Assembly: GCA_013396755.1 (NCBI GenBank)
Contig: VWZF01004896.1
Location: 1 to 64,000, forward strand
Reading direction: 5' to 3'
Length of the DNA: 64,000 nt
Source of the DNA: Sclerurus mexicanus
Lineage: Eukaryota > Chordata > Aves > Passeriformes > Furnariidae
Shown: positions 12,342 to 23,629 of the stretch, piece by piece
How positions within the stretch are numbered: position 1 is the first letter of the stretch
Layout of the letters: each line of letters begins with the position of its first letter
Made by a program: the position numbers and the translations under genes
The notes under the pieces: generated by a model
The model's database searches: none
Told to the model about the DNA's origin: nothing
The model's input: the letters and a program-made list of their open reading frames with translations, nothing else

Positions 12342-15300
12342 TACTGTGTATTCTAGAACCATGCTGTTTTGCAGATCAGGTTCTTCACTTGATAGTTATG
12401 GTGATGTTCAATTACTTTTGATTAAAGGCACCAGGTTAAATATTTGAATTAGAGAATGTAATTGACAAATTAGAAATATTTGTGATTAAGATTTCTATTG
12501 TGATACTAACCCTGAATATAGCAGGCTTAATACTGTCTTGTAAGGATAGTTCCAGGAAAAAATGATTCAGACTTATTTCTGAATCATAAGTTCTCTTTTC
12601 CCCTCCTCTGTCTAGTCTTAAAGGGCAATATAAAACTTCTGCACTTGCAAAATGAATCTTTACAGGAATACTTTACCTCCCCACCCTTTTTAAATATCAG
12701 AAGTGTTCCACTGAATATCCTGTGTGTTCATACATAGTTATACCATTTTTTTTCTAGCTAGTTAGTTCATCAAAGTGTTTAGAGGTATAGGCATATCTTA
12801 TTCTCCTTTAAGCCTCTGTGGACGTGCTGCTGACCTGCACCACCACTGCTCACCTTTTGCTCTTCTACACTGAACAGCTGCCAAGAAAGGTCAAAGCACT
12901 GCGCAGCTCTTGCACTATCAGGCTGTTGGGAAACACTGAGTCTTCCCGCTCTTCTTATTAACCTACATGAATCTTTATAAGCATGGTATGTCCTGCTTGA
13001 GCACTCTCTTTGATTGCCACACCTGGTTCTTATCATCTTCCCTCTATGATTTGTATCTGGAATGAATCAGTGAACATGCAAGGTGTTTCATCTTCTTTGC
13101 CTCAGTAGCACCAGTTAAATCAATCATATTCTGTATAACACTTTTGGTTCACTGATGTTTCTCTTGTATGTGTAAAAATAACACAGTGATCTTAGAAATG
13201 TGACTGTTCTCTCTTCCCTGCCAATTTGTTGGTGTCTGATAGAAAACATGTCATTGTCTCAGGTTTTTTCCTTTATTTATTCTGCTTATAAAGTAAGGGA
13301 AAGGAAGAAAGAAATGAAAATGCCTTTCACTAAGTCTGTTGACCTTCAAGACATTCTGAGTGAAGGTTTTTATGCAGTAATTTGTTCTCACCCCTGGGGT
13401 ATACAGGCCTGTATCTACATTTACTAAATTTAAGTAGATAGTGTTCAAAATCATGGGAAATCAGACTGTTGTTTCTCTAGTTTCTTTCAGAAGAGCTCTA
13501 TGCTGTTCAGGGAAATAGGTGCTACTGCTATGTCCTTGTGCTGGGGGCTTTCCATCCATTTTTAAATGGTCCACTTCCTTCCAGGGATGTTGAAAGACTT
13601 TCTGCTACGAGCTCGTCTCTCTGTGTCTGTTCAAAGGGCAAGGCTGATATGTTTTAGAGATTCATGGATTTCTTGAATTGTTCAGTCCCTGAGCATCTTC
13701 TGAATGAATACAGCAGTGTATGTGCTACCCTAAGCATGTATATTTATTTGACTTTTGTCATTTCAAGACTTTCTAAAATGCTTAAGACTTCCTATGCTTT
13801 ATAAATAAAATGTGTGATTTTTACATATGCAAGCTATGCTAGCTATGTCAGTGGTGTGCTTTTGGGAGTACAGTATAACTTCTCCTTCTGCAATTCAAAT
13901 TTCTCATAAAGGCAAAGGGATAGTGCAGGGAGAAGGGAAACAATATTGACATTATTAGCCCTTCAAAAAAGGCTAGATTTGCCTCTTGTGTTTAGAACTG
14001 TGTGTGAAGCAAATGCGTATCCATTTGTAAGTCATTCTTTATTTTTATCTCTGATTTCACACTGTAGAAACTTGGGTATGTATAAGGATTGGGATAATCA
14101 ATATCTTAATACAACTAGCATACAGCTTTTATCAGTAGAAATTTCAAATTAAAAACTGACTTCTTTGTGGTGGTTTTCATTTATTTACTCTTGAGATGAA
14201 TGCTTTTATTGTGATTTATTAATCAGAAATGCATTTGCTTTTTACACGTTTTGTCAATAAGTGCTTGCTTCCTGCTCTTTTATGGCCAGGGCTCGTATTT
14301 CAGAAGGATACAGTATGGCAGAAAGGTTTTAAAGCAAGTGTTTAATATATTTGTGATTTTTGTAATAGAACATTGAAGCTTGGTAGCTGAAAGTGGTACA
14401 GAAGGGATCAAATTCCCATAGAGGATTATATGACATGCTAGACATGCTGCTGAGCACGGGTTTAAGGTAGCCTGCCCCTTGTACCTTGCTTATATGGTAT
14501 CACAGCTTTCCTTCAGGCAAGGTGAGAGAACAGCAGTTCACTGAGTTTTAATATCAACCACCTATATGACAGTGCTTAAGTAAATTTATTTTTCTGGCCA
14601 TGCTATTTTAATATGAATTTTTTCAGGTTAGATGCAGTAGCCACAGAGTGTCTGGACTACTAAAGCAATGTGCTTCCGAGTCCTGTGACAGATGTGACAC
14701 TCGAGTGCACTTCCCTGCAGATGCTCCAGTAAAGACTGATAGGTGCTGGGAGAGGCTTGTGTCCAGATTTTGAGAGAAAATGGGAGTGAAGGGAAAAATC
14801 AACACTTCTGCCTGCTAGTCTCTAAAAATGCCAAAAGCTGAAACTAACAGTTGGGGTGGGTAAATTGGTTTTGTTGTGGCCCCCTGATTGCAACAATTGT
14901 GTAACCACCCTAACGTATTTGTGTTAACCTTAAAAAATTTGCTCAGATGCTTGAACAAGTAAAAAGTGCACTGCCAACTGGCTCCTCTTGGACAGAAATC
15001 CTCTGGAATCTTAAGGTAACTTTGACTGCAGTTGTGCAACAGATTCTGTGGATTTAGTTACATGAACTACTTATCCCTAATCTCAGAAATGTGTATTTTG
15101 ATGAGCTATTCCTAATAGAAGGCAAAAAACAGGAAGCAGGGGTGATATATTTGTCATGCAGAGTGTTTAAAAAACCCAGGGAGACAAAAGAGCTGTCTTG
15201 TATTTATTTCACTCCACAGGTTCACATTAGCAGAGGCTTGGGAAAGTAGTTCAAGAAACGTGTTTGTGCAATGAAGACTGTTACCATAGCTGTTCTGGGG

Positions 15301-16508
15301 GGGACCGAGCTATTGCTGACTTGTTAAGCAGCTTTTACTCTTCAAAAGACAAAGCTGTGTGGAGCCTTTGAGAGCAGAATCCTAATGAGGTTGCTACACT
15401 TGCGCTTTTTTTTTTTGCTCCTGTCAATCCCAAACCTTTGTAACATGTAACCTATTGAGAGATTAATTTAAAATGTGGAAGATGGATGGGGCAAAGGCAG
15501 GGTTCTGAGTGTTCTCCCTAGCTCCCTCATGGCCCTGTTGTACCAGTAGGTCAAGCAGAGACATTACCCAGCCCTCAACTCCTGTTTCCACAACTCCATT
15601 TCGGAGAAGGTGTCTAGACAGTGCTGTACATTTGAGGGATGTTGCTGCTGATTTGTGGATACAGAAATTCTGGTATTGTTATGATGCTACCAATAAAAAT
15701 TAATCTGAAAAATGCATCAAATTATTCTAGAAAACATTTACATATGTACATTTATTGCTTGGAGAAATGAGAAATACATCATCTCTTTGGCAATGTCAGT
15801 GTATCATTCTGATGATAGACTTGCTATGATTTTCTGACTTGCAAACTGTAGTTACTGGGTTTTGTGACTCTTAGGCCAGTTGAGGTGCTTGAAAAGTCCT
15901 AATATTTTGGTACATATGCATCAGGATCTATAGGGCTGCACAACTGGAAATTACTGATAGTTCAGGGAAGGATAGGAAGTAGAACACTTACGGATCTCAC
16001 CTGTGAAAGCAGAGGAATAGTTTCTTAAATTCCTGTGTGTAGTTTCTTTGCTCTGAAAGACATGAGAAAAATATCAGGTTGACCTGGAATAAGGATGGAC
16101 TATGGTATGCCTTGCTGGATGAATCATCCTCCAGTTATAGAACTGGAAATCTCTCCCCATCAGCAAGTATCACCACTCACACTGCTTAGCTGCAGCAGCC
16201 TGCATGTGAACTGGATACTAGACAACATTTGTTTTAGTTAGTGCAAGAATTGGGTAGCTAGTGCCACAAGTGGTATTTACCTTCCTGCTGTGTCGGGGAA
16301 ATGAATGAAATCTTTCTGTAGGTTCAAACACAACAGTTTTTCAAAACAGATTTAGAGATCCTCCTATTTTCAAGTATGAGCAGACAAAGTTTGGGATGGA
16401 GTAAACCGTACAAGAGCTACTACCTTGAAAGACACTGAGACAAATGCTAGCACTAACTTTCAATAAAATTAAGAACAATCTAATTATGTTAGTGAAGGAA
16501 GTTTGTCA
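11773..16508. other. Unique AT-rich non-coding DNA
   Basis: No gene recognised. It contains the TA microsatellite listed separately, an AT-rich run at about 12170-12215 and a T-tract at about 15406-15416. One segment 11856-11904 sits between TTTTTCACAG and CAG|GTAAGT and is open in one frame, but the pyrimidine tract is short. Confidence 0.55.
12308..12340. repeat. (TA)n microsatellite ending in (CA)3
   Basis: About 13 TA dinucleotides run from 12308 to 12334 followed by CACACA to 12340. The sequence just upstream is GT-rich, so this is a compound dinucleotide repeat. Confidence 0.95.
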
Positions 16509-16513
16509 ATAGC

Positions 16514-16970
16514 TGTCTTGATTCTGGCCAGGAGAGGGTTAATTTTTTGCAGTAGTCAAGAGAGGGGCATAGCCAGGACCCAGAGGTTATTCTGTACCAC
16601 CTCATGCCATTGTCTGGGGCAAGGGAAAGGGACTCTTTCTGGGGAAAAGGGGTTCCTTCTTCTTGAGAAAACATGGCATAGGGACCCATCCAGTGTTTGC
16701 AATTACTGGGTGGTTTTCCCATATAAATCCTCTTTCTTGTACCTTCTGTCATTAATATTGTCGCTGTTATTGTTCATTTTCTGATCTCATTGCTGTTTCC
16801 AGTAAATTTTTCTCATCTCAACCTGTGATCTTTGCCTTTTGTGCCTCCAATATCTGCTCTCTCCCACTGCAGGGGTAGGAAGAGCTGGGGAATGAGAGAG
16901 AGAGTGACATGTGGTGTGGAGAGTCTTGGTGAGGGCACTGAATTGAGGAGTACGTTCCTAAACCAAAACA
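16514..16970 (+). repeat. 5' LTR of the 16.5-kb provirus
   Basis: The LTR has TG...CA ends (TGTCTTG... to ...AACCAAAACA). TATAAA lies at 16722-16727 and an AGTAAA poly-A-like signal at 16801-16806, followed by a T-rich U5. Its sequence resembles the same bird LTR superfamily as the 1641-2221 element, including GGGTTAATTTTTTGCAGTAG near 16537-16556. Its 3' end differs from the 3' LTR remnant at 17759. Confidence 0.75.
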
Positions 16971-16977
16971 ACTTATT

Positions 16978-16995
16978 TGGTGCCCAATATGGGGC
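16978..16995 (+). other. Retroviral primer-binding site, tRNA-Lys type
   Basis: TGGTGCCCAATATGGGGC lies seven bases after the LTR end. It matches the complement of the 3' end of tRNA-Lys(1,2) at 15 of 18 positions, and all three mismatches are the changes expected from CpG decay. Similarity continues for about five more bases (CTTGAA versus CTCGAA). This is where the tRNA primer would have started minus-strand DNA synthesis. Confidence 0.8.
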
Positions 16996-17345
16996 TTGAA
17001 GGGTTTGAGGCAATGACATATTTGATGGGGTGTACTAGATTGAATTCATAGCTGCTAGTGCTGTTTAGCTGGCAATGAGTAGGCTCTTGTGTTTGCCATA
17101 GGATTTGCTTTCAACTGTCTGTTAGAGTCTAGTGCTTGTTAGTGGCTGCTTTTTGCTGTCACTGCTGCTGTAGTGCTGTGCTGCTGATCGCCCCACTGAA
17201 TTGTGCCTGGGAATGTTCTATAGCAGTCATGGTGATGCACCTGGGCTGGCAGATGGCCAGGGAGTTCCTGCTGTTTCTTGGCTGTACTGGGCAGGCTGGA
17301 ACTTCAGTCTTGAGTTGAAGGGACTGTGATGTGTGAATGAGTTCA

Positions 17346-17580
17346 TAAAGGAGGAGAGATCTGCGGAGGACTCCATGTTGGAGCAGGTGGATGCCTGAAG
17401 GAGAATGTGACCTGTGATGGAGCAGGTGTGCTGGCAGGACTTGTGACCCCATGGGGGGCCCATACTGGAGCAGTTTGTGAAGAACTGCAGCCCCTGGGAA
17501 GGACCTATATTTGACAAGTTCAAGGGGGACTGTCTCCTGTGGGTGGGACCCCATATTGGGGCAGGGGAAGTAAAGACTCC
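17346..17580 (+). repeat. Degenerate ~45-bp tandem repeat in the proviral leader
   Basis: Five diverged copies are recognisable by the core CCATxxTGGAGCAG. The core begins at about 17380, 17419, 17468, 17512 (decayed to TGACAAG) and 17558 (GGGGCAG), a spacing of 39-49 bases. Each copy also carries a CTG(C/T)xxCCxxTGGGxxGGACC-like segment. From memory, a similar repeat occurs in the interior of a widespread bird LTR retroelement. No coding function is apparent. Confidence 0.65.
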
Positions 17581-17699
17581 CTTGCAGCCTGTGCTGAATG
17601 CTGTGGTGTGAAGCAGGCTGTCCCCCTGCAGCCACATGCAGGACTATGATGTGACTATAGTAACGGTGGACTATAGAAGGAACCCCTTGTGATAGTCAG

Positions 17700-17759
17700 G
17701 CTGGGGACAAGGGCGGGAGTGTGTGGGGCTTGGTTGCCAGCTGTGGTTAAACCATGACA
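17700..17759 (+). repeat. Remnant of the 3' LTR end
   Basis: GGGGCTTGGTTGCCAGCTG followed by TGGTTAAACCATGACA matches the terminal bases of the bird LTR family whose reverse complement opens the element at 1641. Only this end survives; ATAGC follows directly. Confidence 0.7.
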
Positions 17760-17764
17760 ATAGC

Positions 17765-18951
17765 TCATATGCAAATGGATGTGTCACTTCTCATTGAAGC
17801 CTTATGTAAGCTCATCAGCTCTTTCATTGCTCTATGGTTGCAATAACTAAGGTAATGTTGGTTTTATTTTGGAAGTTCATTTAGTAAAGTATCACAGTTA
17901 TGTGTCAGACAACATACAGAAATCTCACAGAGGAAAACAGACTGAACTGCTATCTGAAGAGCATTACATAGACAATATATTTTGGGTTTATAGTTAGAGT
18001 CTCACATAACCCTACTTTTTATTAAAAAAAAAATCAATTTAAGAGGATTCCACTATATATCTGAAAAGTAGCCTGCATTGCGGAATTTAATAGGATTATG
18101 CTATTGATTCCATCTTTACAATTCTAGCTAGTATTTGGTACTTGTGAACTGCAGACTATTATGTGACTGAACACAAGGGAAGAGGGATTAGTTTGTAAAA
18201 GAATAAGCAGCTTTCCCTTAAACTGCCCTGAACCAAACATATACCTGTTTTGGTCTGTTTAGTAAATGCCAACTAACAAAACACCAGCACCTCCTAAGAA
18301 TGGATATCTTCTTATAATCACTTCTTCAGTCTCCAAGTAGAAGGTAATCAAACTTCCTTGAAGTAATATCTGTTGCAATAATGCAGCTGTTTAGAGTTTC
18401 TTCAGAAAATTCCACTTGTATGTCTTTAATCAAACAAAAGCTGCTAAAAAGTTGTCTGGAAACCCATATTATGTACTGATACTAGTGTATGTCCTGGAAA
18501 TAGAAAGTGCTTTCTGTGATGTTTTTTTAACTGAATGCAATAAATACCCAACTGAAATATTCTTTCCATAAAAATGTAAATTTTTTGGAAGATAACTCTT
18601 CTTAACTGAGTTAAGAAGTTTTATGCACTAAGTCACTTCCTGACATGCCAGCACTATTTCTTTATTATTACTATATTACTGATTATGGTCACTCCCTCAT
18701 GTTTGCAAAAACTATTGACCTCTGAAGTCTGGTATCCTTCATGATGACAAGTATTTCTATAGAATGTAATTGGTAAGATATTGAGAAAATAAAACTCATT
18801 TCAAGGTATATTTTATGAGAAAGTAATCTTCTCTTTTTCCAGTTCCTCTTTTCTCTCTATTGAAATCTTCTTCTCTGTCTTGAGTAGTGAGAGTCTACTG
18901 AGCTGTTTCTTCCCCTTTGTTTTAGATGGCTCTGCTTCTAGAAAGCAGATG
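17765..18951. other. Unique AT-rich non-coding DNA
   Basis: No gene or repeat recognised. Confidence 0.55.
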
Positions 18952-18957
18952 GCCAGG

Positions 18958-19382
18958 TACAGTAGTCGAGGGGAGCACTCCCCCTTGTCCCCACTCCTCC
19001 ATACGGTCCCCAAAATGCCCCAGGAAGGAGACACACAGAGACCACCAGAGAGGAGAAGCAGAGGGAGAGTTTATTCAACATGGTCCAGAGTATTTAAGGA
19101 TTTTACAACCAATGGGGAAAGGGTTAACTAATGGGCCAATGGGGGAATTTCACATAGCCTTCCAAGGACAAATTCTTGCATACTAAATTAGGGAGACAAG
19201 GATTCTCTCAAGGGGTTTTGGGAAGAAGAAAGGTGATTCAGGGAAAAAAGACAGGGAATCCATTTTATATTACACTAAAAACTTCCGTTTTTAGGGCATC
19301 TTGGCTGGCTTCTTAATTTTCTTCCCAAATCCATTTCTGACATGACTTCTTCCATTCCTGATACTATAAATCCACTCCCACA
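18958..19382 (-). mobile_element. Solo LTR with TG...TA ends, copy A (ERVK-like)
   Basis: Seen: the 6-bp direct repeat GCCAGG flanks the element (18952-18957 and 19383-19388). In LTR sense (- strand) it starts TGTGGGAGTGG and ends ...CTACTGTA. It has a TATA-like CTTAAATA (complement of 19091-19098) and AATAAA (complement of 19070-19075). Two CCAAT-like boxes lie upstream (complement of ATTGG forms near 19110 and 19135). It aligns end to end with copy B at 39736-40092; A is 425 bp and B 357 bp, the difference being mainly extra sequence in U3 (about 19270-19365). A 6-bp duplication fits beta- or alpharetrovirus-like integration. Each copy has its own duplication, so they are separate insertions. 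The terminal TA in place of CA is unusual. Confidence 0.88.
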
Positions 19383-19388
19383 GCCAGG

Positions 19389-19777
19389 TGTGAAAAGACT
19401 AGTAATGAAATGAAATTTCATTCTTAAATGAAATTAAGAACATAGAACCTGCTAAAGATGAACACCAGCAAAATGCTGAGATTCCAGGAAACAGACTTTA
19501 TAGCTATGGGATAAACTTTAAAACTGCAGTCTTCCCTGACTCAATAGCCTGTGATGAATTGTATCAGAGAAATGTTTATAAAGTCATCTCTAACTCTGAA
19601 GTAGGTAGCACCAAGTTACTTTTCTATGGAACAGTTTTCCTCTATTTACCTTTTCTGTTTTTGCTGATAAATGAGGATTTGGAGAGGAATAAACTTTCAG
19701 TACCTTACATACTAATACTTTGTGCTCAGCTGGGTCTACATTTCTGTAGTCTACGGTGATGGTCGGTTTCAAACATC
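19389..19777. other. Unique non-coding DNA
   Basis: No gene or repeat recognised between the two LTR-derived elements. Confidence 0.5.
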
Positions 19778-19822
19778 TGATGCCTAAAATCCTGAAAGAT
19801 AGGCACTCACCTTTAGGCATCA
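19778..19822 (-). mobile_element. Collapsed 45-bp derivative of the 9.4-kb LTR
   Basis: Seen: TGATGCCTAAAATCCTG at 19778 continues in step with the first 32 bases of the LTR at 9387 (one substitution), then jumps directly to CCTTTAGGCATCA, which is the last 13 bases of that LTR. Only the two ends remain, joined, giving a near-palindromic 45-mer with 11-bp inverted ends. Flanks are CATC and CCTC (three of four alike), compatible with a 4-bp duplication with one mutation. It is either an LTR that lost about 456 internal bases or a tiny element that moved in this form; I cannot decide. Confidence 0.7.
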
Positions 19823-22334
19823 CCTCTAAGAAATGAAGAAGCAAAGAAAAAGTTGAATAAGAACATCAAGAGTATGCATGAAGGGCAAACACCTATCCCA
19901 CTAGCTTTATTTCCCCCCTCATAGCCGATGTACTCTGTTGTCAGTAGTTAACTACTGTTAGCTACTGTACCTTCAACCAAGGTGAAGCCATGTACTTTCA
20001 ACATGGTTCAGTCTGAATCTAAACCAACTTAACACTAATAGAAATTTCTAGACTTGAGGGGTGTAAGGGTTGTGCTTTTTTGTTTAGTTCGGCTTCTCAG
20101 TTGATGTCAAATAATAGCAGTTTCTTTCTTTTTTTCTCTTTGACTCTATCATGTCCTCATTCAGAACATAGTGTGGTAAAAGGAGATGAAAGGAAAGACA
20201 AGTCAGTGACCTTTGTAGTTAGTAGAGATTAAAGCTACGTGGGATATTAATGCTTCCATAAATCTTATTGTAGGAATAATTTCTTTTTTTTTTAAATGAA
20301 ATTAAGGTAGTTGAGAAATCACTATCTTTTGTACTACTTTATTAAATTAAATTTAATTTTAATTATTTTTTTAAATTAAATTAAATTTAATTTAATTTTA
20401 GCCATCTAAATTAAATAATTATTAAATTATTTGAAGTACTTTGAAAATCTGAGATCCTTTACTGAATATCCTCAGCTGTGGTTGTCCTGTCAGTCCTGTG
20501 TATTGAATATATGCATTAGAAGAAAGCTAGGAAATTCCATCACTTTTCTACAGTAGCAGGAACAGCACTTCTATAGCTTCATTGGGGTTTTTAAAAAGCC
20601 TGTTTGCCAAATGATATGTGTGCAATTAATGTTGATGATTGCTGCTAAACCTAATGTGAATTGTAAGCATAAAGCCTCCCATCTCTGTTGAGCAACAGGG
20701 AGGTGGTGCCAGGCAATGGCATTTAGTCAATGTTCTCTGTCTCATCAGTCATGGGAGAGAGCAGGGGGGACAGTGTATCACTGCTAGCTATAAAATATTT
20801 CTGGAAACAATATGCCTGAGTGCATGGGCTTGGAGAGGACACTGAGAAAACATCATGAAGTGTATCCTGTCCTTTATACGTTTCTGGCAATGCAAGTTGG
20901 ATTTATTAGCAGTTTGTTGCTACAGTAAAAAGCATTCATAAGATTTACAGCTGAAACAATAGCTGCAGATGTTCAGTTCTGTCATATTTATTGAAGGTTT
21001 TGTTGAGCTCATGGCATCCTTTGAGTAATTGCCATCTGAGGCATGTTTTGTAACAAGGACTGTGTCAAAGTTCTGTGTCACTGTATTTCATACAGTTCTA
21101 CCAGGTCTTTAGGGAAAGGGAGTGCCAAAACATTAACAACAGAAAATGTGTGGGCAAGTGGTAAAAGTAATAACTAATTGGCTGCCAGTCAGGATTTATA
21201 CATTAAGAGCACCTCCTCAAGTAATGATGGGTTTTACATTTTACTTTAACACAGAATAGCCATTATCTTTTTGCTGGGATGAGTTTCCAGAGTGTATGTG
21301 GTAACAGCCCAGAACATTCTCAACCATTTAAAAAGAAGATGGACTATATTGTACTCTGCAGTACTTTCCTTTATAGTGGAGTGAAAAGGTAATAATATGT
21401 TTAAATCATGGTAATTGAATAACATTGTGTTTAGCTTGCAAGAATTCTTGTAGTATTTAAGACAAACACTTGGAAAATTGAGGATCTTAATATTTAGGTG
21501 AACTTCATAAAAGTGTGTTAGAGAATTAAAGGTAACTTTGCTTGAATGTATCAAATGCCATCTACTAAAAAGATTTTTTTTTTTAAAGGCTGCTAACTCT
21601 TATGGTTTTGGAAACATAATTTAACCCAGAATCTGAAAATTAAGCTTAATCCTTGCTTTGCAAAAGTTGCTTCTATAAATATCCCGTGTGAGGCCACAAC
21701 AGTTTGGCAGTAGACCAGTTTTATTATTATTGCATAAATATCATTGATTTGTAATTAGCAGGGAATAAAAAGTAGAAAATTGATGTATTTTTAAAACTAA
21801 ATATTCATATAACATGTATTATAGGAATACATTTGCTGTATGGCTAATTCCAGAACTCTTACTTAAATTTCATAGGCACTGGACTTCTTTTTGTCAAAAA
21901 ATGTCAATATTTTGGGCTCTTTTTTGGTGTGTACCCATTTCAAATCTTCTGACTTTTCTGATTTTTTTCCATGGAGTGAACATGACCCTTAGTGATTTGC
22001 ATATTATTAACTCATTTGAATTGTGTGCTTAGCTCCAAGCCCCTTTCCTTCAGTATCTCTAATGGTGTTTGCCTTTACATTCTCTTGATCTGAAAATGTG
22101 AATACTGAGTTGTCACTTCAGTGTAGTATTTCAAAGCTTAAAATATATTGTTGACTAATTCCTTGGTATTTGACACAGTTCATTTCTTCTGTCATTGTGA
22201 TAGAAGAAATGAAGGCCAAAACTTCAGGAAGGAGGCTATAAAACTATTTTTCAATAATGTAAGTGAGGAGTTTTCTTATCTGTTACTAGAGGATTAGACA
22301 GGATTTTTAACAGACATTTCTGTTAATAGCAATA
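19823..22334. other. Unique AT-rich DNA with an AT-only tract
   Basis: No gene recognised. The AT-only tract is listed separately. The 102-codon minus frame at 21246-21554 shows no domain. Confidence 0.5.
20335..20440. repeat. TTAAA/TTTAA low-complexity, self-complementary tract
   Basis: The tract is made of TTAAATTAAATTTAA-type units read in both directions, so the strand can fold on itself. It is nearly devoid of G and C. Confidence 0.9.
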
Positions 22335-22638
22335 AGACACCCCACTGAACCCCAGTGCTACTCTGTGATTGTCCCTCACCAGCTCCAGCAGCTCTGAGGG
22401 GCTGCCTCAGGGCAGGGCACAGCTCCTAAGTGGGAGGAGGAGGCGAAAGACTCAGGACTGAAGCTGAGCTTGGGAAGAAGGCAGGAAGGTGGTTTTAGTT
22501 TTGGTTTTTGCTAACTAGTGAGGGGGATCTCCCTGTCCTTACCTATACTCTCAATTTTTTTCTCATCTTACTTTTTCCCCATCCTGCTGAGAAGGACAGT
22601 AAGGGTGGCTGTGTGGTAGCCAAGGCTAATACACCACA
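22335..22638 (+). mobile_element. 5'-truncated LTR tail, same superfamily as the 16.5-kb provirus
   Basis: Seen: GGAGGAGGAGGCGAAAG near 22433, GGGAAGAAGGCAGGAAGG near 22472, a G/T-rich stretch TTTTAGTTTTGGTTTTT, CTCCCTGTCCTTACCTA near 22530 and a terminal AATACACCACA ending at 22638. From memory, this order is that of the 3' part of a common bird LTR retroelement whose interior holds the tandem repeat seen at 17.4 kb. TATA and poly-A signals are not convincing and the 5' part is missing. No clear flanking duplication was found, as expected for a truncated copy. Confidence 0.6.
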
Positions 22639-23558
22639 GACCCATCTACAAAGTGATTTCTAAAAAAAACAACACCAAACAAGCAAAAAACCTCACTAAT
22701 CTAAACAAACAAACAAAAAAAAAGCTACTGAAAATTTAAAGAAATATAACAAGAATGATGGCAATCACTTCTATTTCCTTTTCAGAAGGAAATGAAAATG
22801 GTGTTGTTTAGAAATGTCAGATGAAATTACTCCAGCATTTTAAAAAAGGTTTTAAAATATTACCTTAAAGTCAGCATTTTTCACCAGTTTCTTTTCTAAA
22901 AAAGAAAAATACTAAGACCTACAATAATTATTATAAATAAAATATTAAAGAGTAGTCATTTTTATTGCATTGCCTGCATTAGCAATGTAATAATTTCTTT
23001 TGAAGAATGCCATTACATCTAGTAAATATTTAGTCCCTGTGCTTATAGAAATCCAAACTGACTCTATCTGAAATCAGCTGGACAGCTAAAGGCAGTAAAC
23101 TGTTGATGCAAGTGATAAATGGTATGTAATTATTTAGGCATCTTAGTACAAATCCATTTCCAAATAAAGCAAAGGACACTCAGTTATGGGCAAGCTACAA
23201 GTCATCTGTATCATTTTGGGTCTCAGCACAAGATTCGCAGGAATCACAAACTCCCATCTTGAGCACCAAATGGAGTGTAGGTATTTGAATGCAGGAGTTT
23301 GGCATCTTTACAGCTGCTGTTAGGACAGAGAGAGGACACGAGTAACGCTGTAGCAGTTATTTTCTAAGTCCTTTCCCTTCTTTGCACAGACCTACTGGCT
23401 CTACTTTTGACCTTGGGGCCCAGAAAAGCCAAAATAATGAATGGTACGTGGCTGGGTGGCAGCATCCTTGTAGGACCAGGTTCTCCAACACAGTATGACT
23501 GTTGCTGGATGTAGGAATACAAGATTACACTAAATGGAAGAGAGACCACAAGATGATT
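22639..23558. other. Unique DNA, possibly with old LTR-derived sequence at its 3' end
   Basis: An A/C-rich low-complexity run is at about 22660-22725. The part 23320-23558 keeps CpG sites and is less AT-rich than its surroundings, so it may belong to the retroviral material that follows, but I recognise no domain. Confidence 0.4.
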
Positions 23559-23629
23559 TGATGAGACCGAGGAATCAAGGAAAGCTACCAGAACGAGCAC
23601 AAGAGACAGTTTATTGCCGTCTATCAGGT
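23559..23629 (-). mobile_element. Possible R-U5 piece of a minus-strand LTR
   Basis: On the - strand CAATAAACTGTCTC (complement near 23604-23617) is followed by a U5-like run ending in CTCATCA, with several intact CpG sites. This is what the 3' part of an LTR looks like. Its U3 would have to lie where the + strand LTR at 23630 now begins, so the two abut head to head. Short, and therefore tentative. Confidence 0.35.

Larger units (their letters stand above)
16514..17759 (+). mobile_element. Internally deleted provirus with 5-bp target duplication
   Basis: Seen: the unit starts TGTCTTGATTCTGG at 16514 and ends TTAAACCATGACA at 17759. ATAGC directly flanks both ends (16509-16513 and 17760-17764). 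Inside, in order: a 457-bp 5' LTR, a primer-binding site, a leader with a degenerate tandem repeat, and about the last 50-60 bases of a 3' LTR. No gag, pol or env coding sequence is present, so nearly all of the interior and most of the 3' LTR are gone. The 5-bp duplication fits ERVL-type integration, whereas a Lys-type primer site is more usual in ERVK-like viruses; I leave the class open. Because the whole unit is bracketed by one duplication, the deletion either happened after insertion or the element inserted as a defective RNA copy. Frames of 158 and 136 codons on the opposite strand are products of the tandem repeat. Confidence 0.82.

Noticed and set aside
17159..17637. Minus-strand frames of 158 and 136 codons
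   Set aside because: They run antisense through the degenerate tandem repeat of the 16.5-kb provirus, whose periodicity keeps several frames open.
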